From Nocardioides allogilvus (lineage in GTDB: Bacteria; Actinomycetota; Actinomycetes; Propionibacteriales; Nocardioidaceae): a stretch of 64,000 nucleotides of DNA. Positions 16,540-24,262 of this stretch are shown in pieces (positions within the stretch are counted from its first letter, which is position 1; each line of letters opens with the position of its first letter). Where the stretch lies: the NCBI RefSeq assembly GCF_003047285.1, contig NZ_PZYX01000015.1, positions 1 through 64,000 of the forward strand, given 5' to 3'. The translations under genes were made by a program, and so were the position numbers. The notes beneath the pieces were generated by a model. That model worked only from the letters and a program-made list of their open reading frames with translations, did not search any database and was not told the DNA's origin.

Positions 16540-17346
16540 TCAGGAGCCGTTGAACTCGGGCGCCCGCTTCTCCTGGCTGGCCCGGATGCCCTCCTGGAGG
16601 TCGGCGGTCGCCAGCGTCATCGGCTGGGCCAGCGCCTCCCACTGCAGGGCGCTCTCGAAGTCGGCGTGCCCGCCGTCGGCCAGCGCGATCTTGGTGAGCC
16701 GGGTCGCGATCGGCGCGTTGGCGGCGATGTCGGCGGCCACGGCGAGCATCTCGTCCTCGAAGGACGCGCTGTCGATCACCCGCGAGACCAGGCCGATGCG
16801 CAGCGCCTCCTCGGCCTCCACCACTCGGCCGGTGAGCAGCAGGTCTCGCGCGTGCGCGTGGCCCACGACGGTGGGCAGGAGGAAGGTCCCCGCCATCCCG
16901 GCGTGCATGCCCAGCTTGACGAACGGCACGCCGAGCTTGGCCCCGGTCGCGGCGTAGCGGACGTCGCACGCGAGCGCGAGGCAGAGCCCGGCGCCGATGG
17001 CGTGGCCGTTGATGGCCGCGATCGTCGGCACCTCGAGCTTCCGGATCGAGAGCCAGGCCCGGTAGAAGGGCAGCATGCGGTTGCGGAGGTGGTCGACGCT
17101 CGCGTCGGGTTCGCTGGAGAGCCAGCCCGTGTTGCCGCCCGAGCAGAACGCCGGGCCCGCACCGGTCACCACGACGGCCCGCACGGACCGGTCGGCGGCG
17201 ATGTCGTCGATGGCCCGCGCCCACGAAGCGGTCATCTCGTCGCTCATCGCGTTGCGCATGTCGGGGTTGTCGAGGGTGAGCCGGACGACGCCGGGAGAAG
17301 GTCGATCGAGGCGGAGATCGGTGTAGGCGGCCGTATTGTCAGACAT
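16540..17346 (-). CDS. Enoyl-CoA hydratase/isomerase family protein
   Basis: A 268-residue crotonase-fold protein. It has the oxyanion-hole segment FCSGGNTGWL and the INGHAIGAGLCLALACDVRY core. The position of the usual catalytic Glu pair is partly changed (GMHAGMAGTFLLP), so the exact reaction is uncertain: hydration, isomerisation or another CoA-thioester reaction. The ATG at 17346 (MSDNTAAYTDLRL) is the best start; longer frames run into poor composition. It is monocistronic. Confidence 0.9.
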   Translation of the reverse strand: MSDNTAAYTDLRLDRPSPGVVRLTLDNPDMRNAMSDEMTASWARAIDDIAADRSVRAVVVTGAGPAFCSGGNTGWLSSEPDASVDHLRNRMLPFYRAWLSIRKLEVPTIAAINGHAIGAGLCLALACDVRYAATGAKLGVPFVKLGMHAGMAGTFLLPTVVGHAHARDLLLTGRVVEAEEALRIGLVSRVIDSASFEDEMLAVAADIAANAPIATRLTKIALADGGHADFESALQWEALAQPMTLATADLQEGIRASQEKRAPEFNGS

Positions 17347-17497
17347 GGGCGCCACCCTACTGATCTCGCGTGTTGAGCCGGTGCGGGAGCGCGCTTGGCG
17401 TAATGTCGATCGCGGACCAGCGGCCCCACGCCGCACGTCCCCGACGGGCTTCCCCACCAATCCCGTCGTGACGAGGCGAGAAAACAAGGAGGCCGTC

Positions 17498-17656
17498 ATG
17501 GCGGAGACCTGGAGCGGCGAGTTCTACTGCGTCAAGTGCAAGGAGAAGCGCGAGGCGGAGGGCGAGGTCAGGGTCAACGACAAGGGCACCCGGATGGCCA
17601 AGGCCGTCTGCCCCGTCTGCAGCACCAACCTCAACCGCATCCTCGGCAAGGCATGA
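17498..17656 (+). CDS. Small zinc-ribbon protein, DUF5679 family
   Basis: A 52-residue protein (MAETWSGEFYCVKCKEKREA onward) with two CxxC pairs, CVKC and CPVC, forming one zinc ribbon. It ends shortly after (NLNRILGKA). AAGGAGG lies 6 bases before ATG 17498, a near-consensus ribosome-binding site suggesting strong translation. The family is widespread in actinobacteria and of unknown function. It stands alone between the divergent enoyl-CoA hydratase and the ThiF-like gene. Confidence 0.85.
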   Translation: MAETWSGEFYCVKCKEKREAEGEVRVNDKGTRMAKAVCPVCSTNLNRILGKA

Positions 17657-17775
17657 CCTGCACCCCCTGAGCTGAGCAGTCGGCGGCGTCACCCTCGCGG
17701 TGGCGCCGCCGCTGCCATTTCCCCGCCTGTGGATGAGCGGGTGCGGGCCGGGCCCGACCTTGCTTGAGTGTCGTC

Positions 17776-18282
17776 ATGGCCTCGACGTCGACCCGGATCC
17801 GGGCACAGCTGCACGCGCCGCCCACCTACCTCCCCCACGTCAGTACGGTCGCCGAGCTGGCCGGCCTGCGCCCGACTCCGACCGCCGGCGTCGCCCTCCT
17901 CGTCGCCGACCGCGACGAGCCCGCGATGACGGACCGGTGGGCGGTCGACTCGCTCCCCCACCTGGTCGTGCGCCTCGGTGCCGGGTCGGTCCGCGTCGGT
18001 CCCTTCGTGCACCCCGGGGTGACCGCCTGCCTGCACTGCCTGACGGTCGGTGGCCTGGTGGTCGACTCCCGACCCGCGGCGTACGGCGATGTGGACCCGG
18101 CCCTGATGAGCATCGCCCTGGCCTGGGCGGTGCGTGACCTCGCGACCTGGCAGGCCGGTGGGCTCCCGACCACGTGGTCGACCACGGTGCTGCTCGGCGC
18201 CGACCTGCGCCCCGAGGTCACCCGCTGGCCGCGGCACCCGCACTGCGGCTGCTCCTGGGGGCTGGGCGTCGACGTCGGCTGA
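17776..18282 (+). CDS. Orphan protein related to RiPP cyclodehydratase / ThiF partner domains
   Basis: A 168-residue soluble protein. The segment VGPFVHPGVTACLHCL, followed later by ALAWAVRDLATW and HPHCGCSWG, resembles the N-terminal and zinc-binding parts of TOMM/bacteriocin cyclodehydratase (Ocin-ThiF-like) proteins, but no full ThiF ATP-binding domain is present. Cys pairs CLHC and CGC could bind zinc. No ribosome-binding site is seen; ATG 17776 is preferred over TTG 17764. No precursor peptide or YcaO partner lies nearby, so a RiPP role is not supported. Its place next to whiB7 and uvrD2 matches Rv3196. Confidence 0.6.
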   Translation: MASTSTRIRAQLHAPPTYLPHVSTVAELAGLRPTPTAGVALLVADRDEPAMTDRWAVDSLPHLVVRLGAGSVRVGPFVHPGVTACLHCLTVGGLVVDSRPAAYGDVDPALMSIALAWAVRDLATWQAGGLPTTWSTTVLLGADLRPEVTRWPRHPHCGCSWGLGVDVG

Positions 18283-18291
18283 CCGCGCCCC

Positions 18292-18450
18292 TCACCACCA
18301 GGCGCTGTCCAGCTTGCCCTCGATCGCGCGCAGGTGGGTGCGCGAGCACTCGTCGCAGTAGGTGCGCTGGCGGCCGTTCTCGACCGACGTCGTCCAGGTC
18401 AGGGTCTCGGCCTCCTCGGCCTGCCGTCCGCAGAAGTCGCAGCTTCGCAT
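18292..18450 (-). CDS. Small zinc-ribbon protein (unknown)
   Basis: A 52-residue protein starting MRSCDFCGRQAEEAETLTWT and ending GKLDSAWW. Two CxxC pairs (CDFC and CDEC) about 30 residues apart make a zinc ribbon, with a His (RTHLRAI) after the second pair. Codon bias is that of a real gene (third positions almost all G/C). No function is assigned. It ends 10 bases from the convergent ThiF-like gene. The hairpin at 18497-18532 separates it from the gene upstream. Confidence 0.75.
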   Translation of the reverse strand: MRSCDFCGRQAEEAETLTWTTSVENGRQRTYCDECSRTHLRAIEGKLDSAWW

Positions 18451-18496
18451 GCTCGCAGGCTACGCCCCACGGCGTGCGGGGGTGCCCCGAAATCGC

Positions 18497-18532
18497 CAGA
18501 ACCGACACGACCGGGTGGTCGTGCCGGTTCTG
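18497..18532. terminator. Bidirectional hairpin terminator
   Basis: Arms CAGAACCGACACGACC (18497-18512) and GGTCGTGCCGGTTCTG (18517-18532) pair over 16 bases with one mismatch and a GGGT loop. It lies downstream of the small gene at 18580-18744 on the minus strand and upstream of the zinc-ribbon gene. There is no U-tract. Confidence 0.7.
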
Positions 18533-18579
18533 CTGCATCACCCGCGATCAGGGCGAGCCCCCGTTGGTTCGAGCTCAGG

Positions 18580-18744
18580 CTAGATCGCGCGGGCGAGGGC
18601 GAGACGCGCCTGCTGCGCGGCCTGTTCGGCCTTGCGGCTCAAGCGACGAGCCAGGGCCAGCTGGTGGCCGCGTCGCAGGTTCTGCGCCTCTCCCAGGCGC
18701 GCGGCCATCTGTGCGCGCGCCAGGTCTTCCTGCATCGTGTACAT
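18580..18744 (-). CDS. Small Ala/Arg-rich helical protein (unknown)
   Basis: A 54-residue protein starting MYTMQEDLARAQMAARLGEA and continuing as one amphipathic, highly Ala/Arg/Gln helix with no Cys. GAAGGA lies 7 bases before the ATG at 18744; an in-frame ATG ten codons earlier has poor support. It lies 76 bases downstream of whiB7 in the same orientation, so it may be read through from the whiB7 transcript. Function is unknown; a nucleic-acid-binding or structural helix is possible. Confidence 0.65.
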   Translation of the reverse strand: MYTMQEDLARAQMAARLGEAQNLRRGHQLALARRLSRKAEQAAQQARLALARAI

Positions 18745-18820
18745 GTGAGTGTCCTTCGTGAAAGTTGTGTTCATGGCTGGGTAGAGCTCCGGTTGGATCG
18801 TGAGAAGGTGCCGACGAGCG

Positions 18821-19150
18821 TCACGCTGCGGCTTCGGTCTTGCGGGGTCGACCGCGGGGACGCTTGCGCGGGATCACCACGCCCTGCAAGAAGAGCTCGC
18901 CGCCCCAGACGCCCCACGGCTCGCGCCGTTCGAGGGCGCCGCTGAGGCACATCGCCTGGACCGGGCAGTCCTGGCACAGGGTCTTGGCGTACTCCACATC
19001 GGACGGGGACTCGGCAAACCACAGCTCTGCGTCGTTGGTGCGGCAGGGCAGCAGCTCGTCATCCACCTCGGCAGCCGCGTCGTGGAGGTCGCCCAGATCA
19101 CCCTGGACGGCTTCATCGGCTCGGTTGCGGTCGAGAACACTGATGGTCAT
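18821..19150 (-). CDS. whiB7: Transcriptional regulator WhiB7
   Basis: A 109-residue WhiB protein. Four iron-sulfur cysteines are present (LPC near residue 36, then LCQDCPVQAMC), followed by the turn motif PWGVWGGE that contacts sigma factor. The C-terminal AT-hook (RKRPRGRPRK) is diagnostic of WhiB7, the activator of intrinsic antibiotic-resistance genes. AAGGAGGTG precedes ATG 19150. A long leader with an uORF and a terminator precedes it. The neighbouring uvrD2, mrx1 and nudC genes match the mycobacterial whiB7 neighbourhood. Confidence 0.96.
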   Translation of the reverse strand: MTISVLDRNRADEAVQGDLGDLHDAAAEVDDELLPCRTNDAELWFAESPSDVEYAKTLCQDCPVQAMCLSGALERREPWGVWGGELFLQGVVIPRKRPRGRPRKTEAAA

Positions 19151-19231
19151 GTGTGTCACCTCCTTCTCGTTGACCTGATCGCTGGTGCAGAAAATTCTGG
19201 GATCGAGGTCCGCGGCCCTTGAGAAACACAA

Positions 19232-19263
19232 AGGCCGCGAATCCCGGTGGGGATCCGCGGCCT
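19232..19263 (-). terminator. whiB7 leader attenuator (intrinsic terminator)
   Basis: On the minus strand AGGCCGCGGATCC and GGATTCGCGGCCT form a 13-bp stem with one G:U pair and loop CCACCG, followed by the T-rich run TTGTGTTTCTC. It lies between the uORF stop (19287) and whiB7 (19150). A second copy of the 5' arm, GGGCCGCGGACC, is found downstream (complement of 19207-19218). It can pair with the 3' arm, giving a possible antiterminator. Confidence 0.8.
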
Positions 19264-19286
19264 GGAGGTGAGCCGATTCAGTGTTG

Positions 19287-19457
19287 TCAACTGATCGGCG
19301 GACTCCAGGCGTCAGATCCGGTCGTGCCGTAGGCGGCAGCGAGGCCCGTCACGCGGACAGCGGCGACCCGGCCGCGCCCGACGTGGGAGGTCGGAGCGCA
19401 AATGGGCATGCCAAAGTCCGGCGTGAGCGCCGGCTTCTGCCAGGTGATGTTCTTCAT
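19287..19457 (-). CDS. whiB7 leader peptide (uORF)
   Basis: A 56-codon frame (MKNITWQKPALTPDFGMPIC onward, ending AWSPPIS) starts at ATG 19457 with a strong GAGGAGGTGG ribosome-binding site. It stops 24 bases before the attenuator hairpin. Its position matches the regulatory uORF of whiB7 leaders, where ribosome stalling by translation inhibitors lets RNA polymerase pass the terminator. The peptide itself is probably not functional. Length is on the long side for such an uORF. Confidence 0.7.
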   Translation of the reverse strand: MKNITWQKPALTPDFGMPICAPTSHVGRGRVAAVRVTGLAAAYGTTGSDAWSPPIS

Positions 19458-19530
19458 GCGGTCCACCTCCTCAGGTGATGGGGCGCCGACCGGTGTCAGT
19501 GGTCGTGGTGCGCGACGGGTGATGGGAACA

Positions 19531-19578
19531 AAAGTAGCGGCTGCTCCGTGTAATGGGCAAACCATTTTATGGGTATTT
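19531..19578 (-). promoter_or_regulatory. whiB7 autoregulated promoter
   Basis: On the minus strand a -35-like TTGCCC (19555-19560) and -10-like TACTTT (19531-19536) are 18 bases apart. Just upstream of the -35 is an AT-rich block (19561-19578, AAATACCCATAAAATGGT) that stands out in this GC-rich DNA. An AT-rich element abutting the -35 is where the WhiB7 AT-hook binds in known autoregulated promoters. The predicted 5' leader is about 375 nt. The promoter abuts the uvrD2 stop. Confidence 0.72.
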
Positions 19579-19580
19579 CT

Positions 19581-21632
19581 TCAGATTTCTTTTCCGGCCA
19601 GGACGGCGAGCACGTCGTCGCCGTACTTCGCCAGCTTGGAAGCCCCGACTCCGCTGATCTTGAGCAGTCCGCGCTCGTCGCTGGGGCAGTGCTCGGCGAT
19701 CAGCTGGAGGGTCGCGTCGGTGAACACGACGAAGGCCGGCACGCTGTCGTCGGCGGCCCGCGCCAGCCGCCACTCACGCAGGCGCTCGAAGAGTGCCTCG
19801 TCGTAGGAGGCCGGGCAGTCGCTGCAGCGGCCGATCTTCTTCTCCGACGGTGACGCCAGCGCTCCCCCGCACTCGCGGCAGTGCCGTGCCTTGCGGTTGC
19901 GGCTCACGCTCGTGGACACCGCGGCCGAGCGCTCGACCTCGGCCACGCCGTTGAGGAAGCGCGACGGCTTGCGCGAGCCACGGCCGCCGGGGTTGCGGGC
20001 CAGCGACCACGAGATGGCGAGGTGCTTGCGGGCCCGGGTGACGCCGACGTAGAGGAGACGGCGCTCCTCCTCGATCGCGGCCGGGGTGTCGGCGTAGGTG
20101 ATGGGGAGGGTGCCGTCCTGCATGCCGCACAGGAACACCGCGTCCCACTCCAGGCCCTTGGCGGTGTGAAGCGTGGCGAGGGTGACGCCGTCGGCCAGCG
20201 GCGCGTGCTGCTCGGCTGCTCGGCGGTCGAGGTCGTCGACGAGATCGCCCAGCTCGGCACCCGGGTGCTCGCGGACGAACTCGGCCGCCTGGTCGACCAG
20301 TGCCTGCAGGGACTCCCAGCGGTTGCGGGTCTCGCCCCGGGTGCTGGGCGGCTCGGTGTTCCACCCCATCCCGGACAAGGTGGCCTGCACCAGCTCGACG
20401 ACCGAGCCCTCGGCCTGTCCCGAGCGGGCGGTGCCACGGAGCAGGGTGACGGCCTGCCGGACCTCGGCCCGGTCGAAGAAGCGGGCGGCGCCGCGGACGA
20501 CGTAGGGGATCTTGCGCTGGGTCAGCGCGTCCTCGAAGGTCTCGGACTGCGCGTTGATCCGGAACAGGATCGCGATCTCGCCGGCCGGGATGCCGGCGGA
20601 GCGCAGGGTGGCGATCTTGTCCGCGGCGGCCGCTGCCTCGGCGACCTCGTCGGGGTGGGCGCGGTAGGTGACCTCGGGCCCTGCCGGCTGCTGGGCGAGC
20701 AGCTCGACTCCCTTGCTGGGCGTGCCGGCCAGCATCTGGTTGGCGGCGCCGACGATCTGCGGCGTCGAGCGGTAGTTGCGGACCAGCTCGACCGACGTCG
20801 CGGCAGGGAACTTCTTGCCGAAGTCGCGCAGGTAGGAGGCGTTGGCACCGGCGAAGGAGTAGATCGTCTGGGCGGGGTCGCCGACCACGCAGATCTCGTC
20901 GCGCCCACCCAGCCACAGGTCGAGCAGCGCCGACTGGAGTGGCGACACGTCCTGGAACTCGTCGACGACGAGCCACTTGTACTGGCGGCGGACCTGGGCC
21001 GCGACCGCCTCCTCGTCGGCCAGCAGGCCAGCTGCGAAGAGCAGCACGTCCTCCATGTCCATGCGGGTCTGGCCGCGCTTGATCTCCTCGTAGCCCTGGT
21101 AGATCCGGGCGACCGAGTCGGCGTCGAGGTGGGAGACGGAGCGGCCGCGCTGGTCGGCCACCCGCGCGTAGTCGTCGGGCGAGACGTTGCTGACCTTGGC
21201 CCACTCGACCTCGCTGGCGAGGTCGCGCAGCGTCGCCTGGTCGGTCTGGACCCGCTGTCGCCTGGCCGCCCCGGCGAGCAGGCCGATCTTGGAGTCGATC
21301 AGCTCGGGCAGCTCGTGGCCGTGCACGCGCGGCCAGAAGTAGCGCAGCTGGCGCAGGGCGGCGGAGTGGAAGGTCCGGGCCTGCACGCCGCCGGCGCCGA
21401 GGGTGCGGAGCCGGCCTCGCATCTCGCCGGCCGCGCGCGTCGTGAAGGTGACCGCGAGCACCTCGGTCGGCGCGTAGACCCCGGTCGCGACGCCGTAGGC
21501 GATGCGGTGGGTGATCGCCCGGGTCTTGCCCGTCCCGGCGCCGGCGAGCACGCGCACCGGACCGCGGATGGCCTCTGCAACCTGGCGCTGCTCGGGGTCG
21601 AGAGCGGCCAACAGCTCATCGGGCGTGGGCAT
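19581..21632 (-). CDS. uvrD2: ATP-dependent DNA helicase UvrD2
   Basis: A 683-residue superfamily 1A helicase. Walker A is AGAGTGKTRAI, the Walker B/motif II region is VVDEFQDVS, motif III is GDPAQTIYSFAGA, and motif VI is VTRARKH. The C-terminal extension has a zinc-type tetracysteine (CRECGG, CSDC) and an HRDC domain (last 70 residues), the layout of actinobacterial UvrD2, a 3'-5' helicase essential in mycobacteria. The ATG 21632 (MPTPDELLAALDPEQ) is chosen; a longer frame lacks conserved sequence. It is divergent from mrx1. Confidence 0.95.
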   Translation of the reverse strand: MPTPDELLAALDPEQRQVAEAIRGPVRVLAGAGTGKTRAITHRIAYGVATGVYAPTEVLAVTFTTRAAGEMRGRLRTLGAGGVQARTFHSAALRQLRYFWPRVHGHELPELIDSKIGLLAGAARRQRVQTDQATLRDLASEVEWAKVSNVSPDDYARVADQRGRSVSHLDADSVARIYQGYEEIKRGQTRMDMEDVLLFAAGLLADEEAVAAQVRRQYKWLVVDEFQDVSPLQSALLDLWLGGRDEICVVGDPAQTIYSFAGANASYLRDFGKKFPAATSVELVRNYRSTPQIVGAANQMLAGTPSKGVELLAQQPAGPEVTYRAHPDEVAEAAAAADKIATLRSAGIPAGEIAILFRINAQSETFEDALTQRKIPYVVRGAARFFDRAEVRQAVTLLRGTARSGQAEGSVVELVQATLSGMGWNTEPPSTRGETRNRWESLQALVDQAAEFVREHPGAELGDLVDDLDRRAAEQHAPLADGVTLATLHTAKGLEWDAVFLCGMQDGTLPITYADTPAAIEEERRLLYVGVTRARKHLAISWSLARNPGGRGSRKPSRFLNGVAEVERSAAVSTSVSRNRKARHCRECGGALASPSEKKIGRCSDCPASYDEALFERLREWRLARAADDSVPAFVVFTDATLQLIAEHCPSDERGLLKISGVGASKLAKYGDDVLAVLAGKEI

Positions 21633-21713
21633 CGGTGCGGAACAACTCCAATGGGTGGAAGGTTGGGCTCTACGAACACCCGAAACCCTAGACGTCAGGA
21701 CGGACAACTCCTC

Positions 21714-21965
21714 ATGAGCGAGTCGAGCTTCACGATGTACAGCACTCCCTGGTGTGGCTACTGCCACCGGCTCAGGGGACAGCTCGACCGCGAGGGGATC
21801 ACCTACGAGGTCGTCGACATCGAGCAGACGCCCGACGCAGCCTTCATCGTGGAGCAGGCCAACAACGGCAACCAGACCGTGCCGACGCTGGTGTTCGCCG
21901 ATGGGTCGGCCCAGACCAACCCGTCCCTGGCCCAGGTCAAGGCCAAGCTCGCGTCGCTGGCCTGA
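21714..21965 (+). CDS. mrx1: Mycoredoxin / glutaredoxin-like protein Mrx1
   Basis: An 83-residue thioredoxin-fold protein with CGYC at residues 14-17 and the cis-Pro motif TVPTLVF, the mycoredoxin-1 pattern. It reduces mycothiol-protein mixed disulfides in the cytoplasm. It is divergent from uvrD2, with start codons about 80 bases apart. Its stop is immediately adjacent to the convergent mycothiol-type enzyme gene. The ribosome-binding site is weak (AGGA about 14 bases away). Confidence 0.94.
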   Translation: MSESSFTMYSTPWCGYCHRLRGQLDREGITYEVVDIEQTPDAAFIVEQANNGNQTVPTLVFADGSAQTNPSLAQVKAKLASLA

Positions 21966-22586
21966 TCAGCAGCGCGACTGCAGCGTCGCGACCCCCGAGC
22001 CGGTCAGGTCGGCGCAGGCAGCGCCGCGCCCGGTCATGGCCATCAGGAGGTCGATCCCGCGACCTCGCACGGTCGTGCCCGCGCCGTACTGCCAGTCCTG
22101 GTCCGTGGCGGCGAGCGAGAGCCCGTCGATACGGCGCTTGGCGCCGATCAGCAGGTTGGAGCGCTTGAAGAAGTCGAGGCACAGCGCGACGGCCTCGGCG
22201 GGGTAGTCGTGGCTGATCCCGAGCGGGCGCCGGATGTCCTCGGCGTGGATGAGCGTCTCGCCCAGCCACGAGGTCCGGGGTCCGGGCGGCGACTTCCTCG
22301 ACCCCTGGATCGCACGGAAGTTGGCGAGCGTCTCCGCCGCCGTCAGCCCGTGGTGACGCACGATCCCCCGCTCGGTGAACTCCCCGAAGCGGAAGCCGCT
22401 GGCCACCATTCCGCCCACGAAGCGGGCGGGACCCGTGTGAGCGGTGCTGGTCATGTGCGCCAGCGTGTGGTGGACCGTCCACTCGTGGTTGAGCGAGGGG
22501 GTGTCCCACTGCTCCGCGGAGATGCCGGCCAGGTCGTCAGCGAGGGCGCCTCGTTCGGCTGCCACGGTCTGCCACACGTCGATCAT
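21966..22586 (-). CDS. Maleylpyruvate isomerase-family (DinB-like, mycothiol-dependent) enzyme
   Basis: A 206-residue protein of the DinB/TIGR03083 type. The metal-ligand helix pattern is seen as NHEWTVHHTLAHM and later ETLIHAEDI. Family members are mycothiol S-transferases or maleylpyruvate isomerases in the cytoplasm; the substrate here is unknown. It fits the mycothiol context with mrx1. The ATG at 22586 starts MIDVWQTVAAERGAL, typical for the family. It lies 15 bases after nudC in the same direction. Confidence 0.85.
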   Translation of the reverse strand: MIDVWQTVAAERGALADDLAGISAEQWDTPSLNHEWTVHHTLAHMTSTAHTGPARFVGGMVASGFRFGEFTERGIVRHHGLTAAETLANFRAIQGSRKSPPGPRTSWLGETLIHAEDIRRPLGISHDYPAEAVALCLDFFKRSNLLIGAKRRIDGLSLAATDQDWQYGAGTTVRGRGIDLLMAMTGRGAACADLTGSGVATLQSRC

Positions 22587-22601
22587 GGGCCGGAGCGTAG
22601 A

Positions 22602-23546
22602 TCACCAGCCGTCGACCAGTGACTCCCCCAGCCAGCTCTCCATCAACGACGACGAGATCGAGACACCGCTCGGCACCCGGATGCTGTCGGTGGTCTCGCC
22701 CCGCAGGTCGGCTCGGCTGAACCAGCGCGCCTCGGCGAGCTCGGTGCCGTCGACCTCGATCTCGTGGGTGAGAGCCCGCGCGGTGAACCCCAGCATCAGG
22801 CTCCCCGGCAGCGGCCACGGCTGGTTGCCGAAGTAGGCGACGTCGCCGACGAGCACGCCCGTCTCCTCCATCACCTCGCGCCGGACGGCGTCCTCGAGCG
22901 TCTCGCCCGGCTCGCAGAAGCCGGCCAGCGTGGAGAACCTGCCCTCGGGCCAGCTCGCCTGCCGCCCGAGCAGGATCCTCTCCTCGTCGCTGCCCGGCTC
23001 CCCCGAGGTGACGGCCATGATCACCGCCGGGTCGGTGCGCGGGAACTGCGACTTCCCGCACGCGGTGCACGTCAGCTCGTGACCGGCATGGGTCGACTCG
23101 AGCCCGCCGCCGCAGCGAGGACAGAACCGGGTCGCCCAGTGCCACTCGGCGAGACCGATCGCGTGGAAGAGCCACGGGATCTCGGCGGCCAGGGACTCCT
23201 CCCCCGCCACCAGCCGCGGGAAGAGCCCGCGCAACCCGATCCACTCGTCCCGCTCACCCGGCACGTCGCCGGGGTCGGCGATCACCGCGAACCGGGTCAC
23301 GCCGTCGGCGTGGCCCAGCAGGACGCGGCGTCCCTCGGGCGCCTCGGCGGGCTTGATCCAGTGCACCGCCCCGTCGACCGGGCGCAGCCTCGTCCCGGCG
23401 AGCACCAGCACCCGCGTCGACTCCTCCGCCCACCGCTCGGCCAGCCAGGCCTCGTCCGTGCGGCGCATCCCCTCCCGGTCGTGCGCGTGGGCCGACAGGG
23501 CGACGTGGGGCAGCTCGCGGGTCACGGGTCCTAGGGTGCCATCCAT
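22602..23546 (-). CDS. nudC: NAD(H)/NAD-capped-RNA pyrophosphatase NudC
   Basis: A 314-residue Nudix enzyme. A zinc ribbon (FCPRCGG, then TCTACGK) is followed by the Nudix box GFCEPGE with REV-MEETGV, then the NADH-pyrophosphatase signature [13 protein letters not shown]. It hydrolyses NADH to NMNH and AMP and can decap NAD-RNA. The ATG at 23546 shares two bases with the divergent deoD ATG; GTG at 23525 is an alternative start, and the N-terminus is weakly conserved, so the start is uncertain. Confidence 0.92.
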   Translation of the reverse strand: MDGTLGPVTRELPHVALSAHAHDREGMRRTDEAWLAERWAEESTRVLVLAGTRLRPVDGAVHWIKPAEAPEGRRVLLGHADGVTRFAVIADPGDVPGERDEWIGLRGLFPRLVAGEESLAAEIPWLFHAIGLAEWHWATRFCPRCGGGLESTHAGHELTCTACGKSQFPRTDPAVIMAVTSGEPGSDEERILLGRQASWPEGRFSTLAGFCEPGETLEDAVRREVMEETGVLVGDVAYFGNQPWPLPGSLMLGFTARALTHEIEVDGTELAEARWFSRADLRGETTDSIRVPSGVSISSSLMESWLGESLVDGW

Positions 23547-24255
23547 GAGCATCCACATCTCCGCCCAGCCCGGTGACATCGCGCCGGTCGTCCTGATGCC
23601 CGGCGACCCGTTGCGCGCGAAGTGGATCGCCGAGACGTTCCTCGACGACGCCGAGTGCTACAACGAGGTGCGCGGCATGCTCGGCTTCACCGGCACCTGG
23701 CGCGGCCGCCCGGTCTCGGTGCAGGGCTCCGGCATGGGCCAGCCGTCGCTGGCGATCTACGTCAACGAGCTGTTGCGCGACTACGGCGTCGAGTCGATCG
23801 TCCGGGTCGGTTCGTGCGGGGCGCTCACGGAGAAGGTCGCGGTCCGCGACGTCATCCTGGCGAGCGGTGCCTGCACCGACTCCTCGATGAACACGCACCG
23901 CTTCGGCGGCTACGACTACGCCCCGGTGGCCGACTTCGGCCTGTTGCGTCGCGCGTACGACGCCGCGCTGGCCATGCCCGACGTCACGACCCACGTCGGG
24001 CTCATCATGTCCAGCGACTCGTTCTACTCGCCGCGACCCGAGCTGGTGAAGCCGATGGTCGACCACGGCGTGCTCGCCGTGGAGATGGAGGCGAGTGCGC
24101 TCTACACGCTCGCAGCGGCGTACGACCGGAAGGCGCTGGTCGTGTGCACGGTCAGCGACCACATCGTCACCGGTGAGGAGACCACCTCGACGGAGCGCGA
24201 GCAGACCTTCGGCGCCATGGTCGAGATCGCGCTCTCGGCTGCTCTGGAGGACTGA
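23545..24255 (+). CDS. deoD: Purine-nucleoside phosphorylase DeoD type
   Basis: A 236-residue hexameric-type purine nucleoside phosphorylase. It has [44 protein letters not shown] and the catalytic Asp in VSDHIVTGE. It splits purine (deoxy)ribonucleosides with phosphate in nucleoside salvage. The start is set by homology at [13 protein letters not shown]; no clear ribosome-binding site precedes it, and translation may be leaderless. It converges on adnB, eight bases away. Confidence 0.95.
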   Translation: MSIHISAQPGDIAPVVLMPGDPLRAKWIAETFLDDAECYNEVRGMLGFTGTWRGRPVSVQGSGMGQPSLAIYVNELLRDYGVESIVRVGSCGALTEKVAVRDVILASGACTDSSMNTHRFGGYDYAPVADFGLLRRAYDAALAMPDVTTHVGLIMSSDSFYSPRPELVKPMVDHGVLAVEMEASALYTLAAAYDRKALVVCTVSDHIVTGEETTSTEREQTFGAMVEIALSAALED

Positions 24256-24262
24256 GCCGGGC

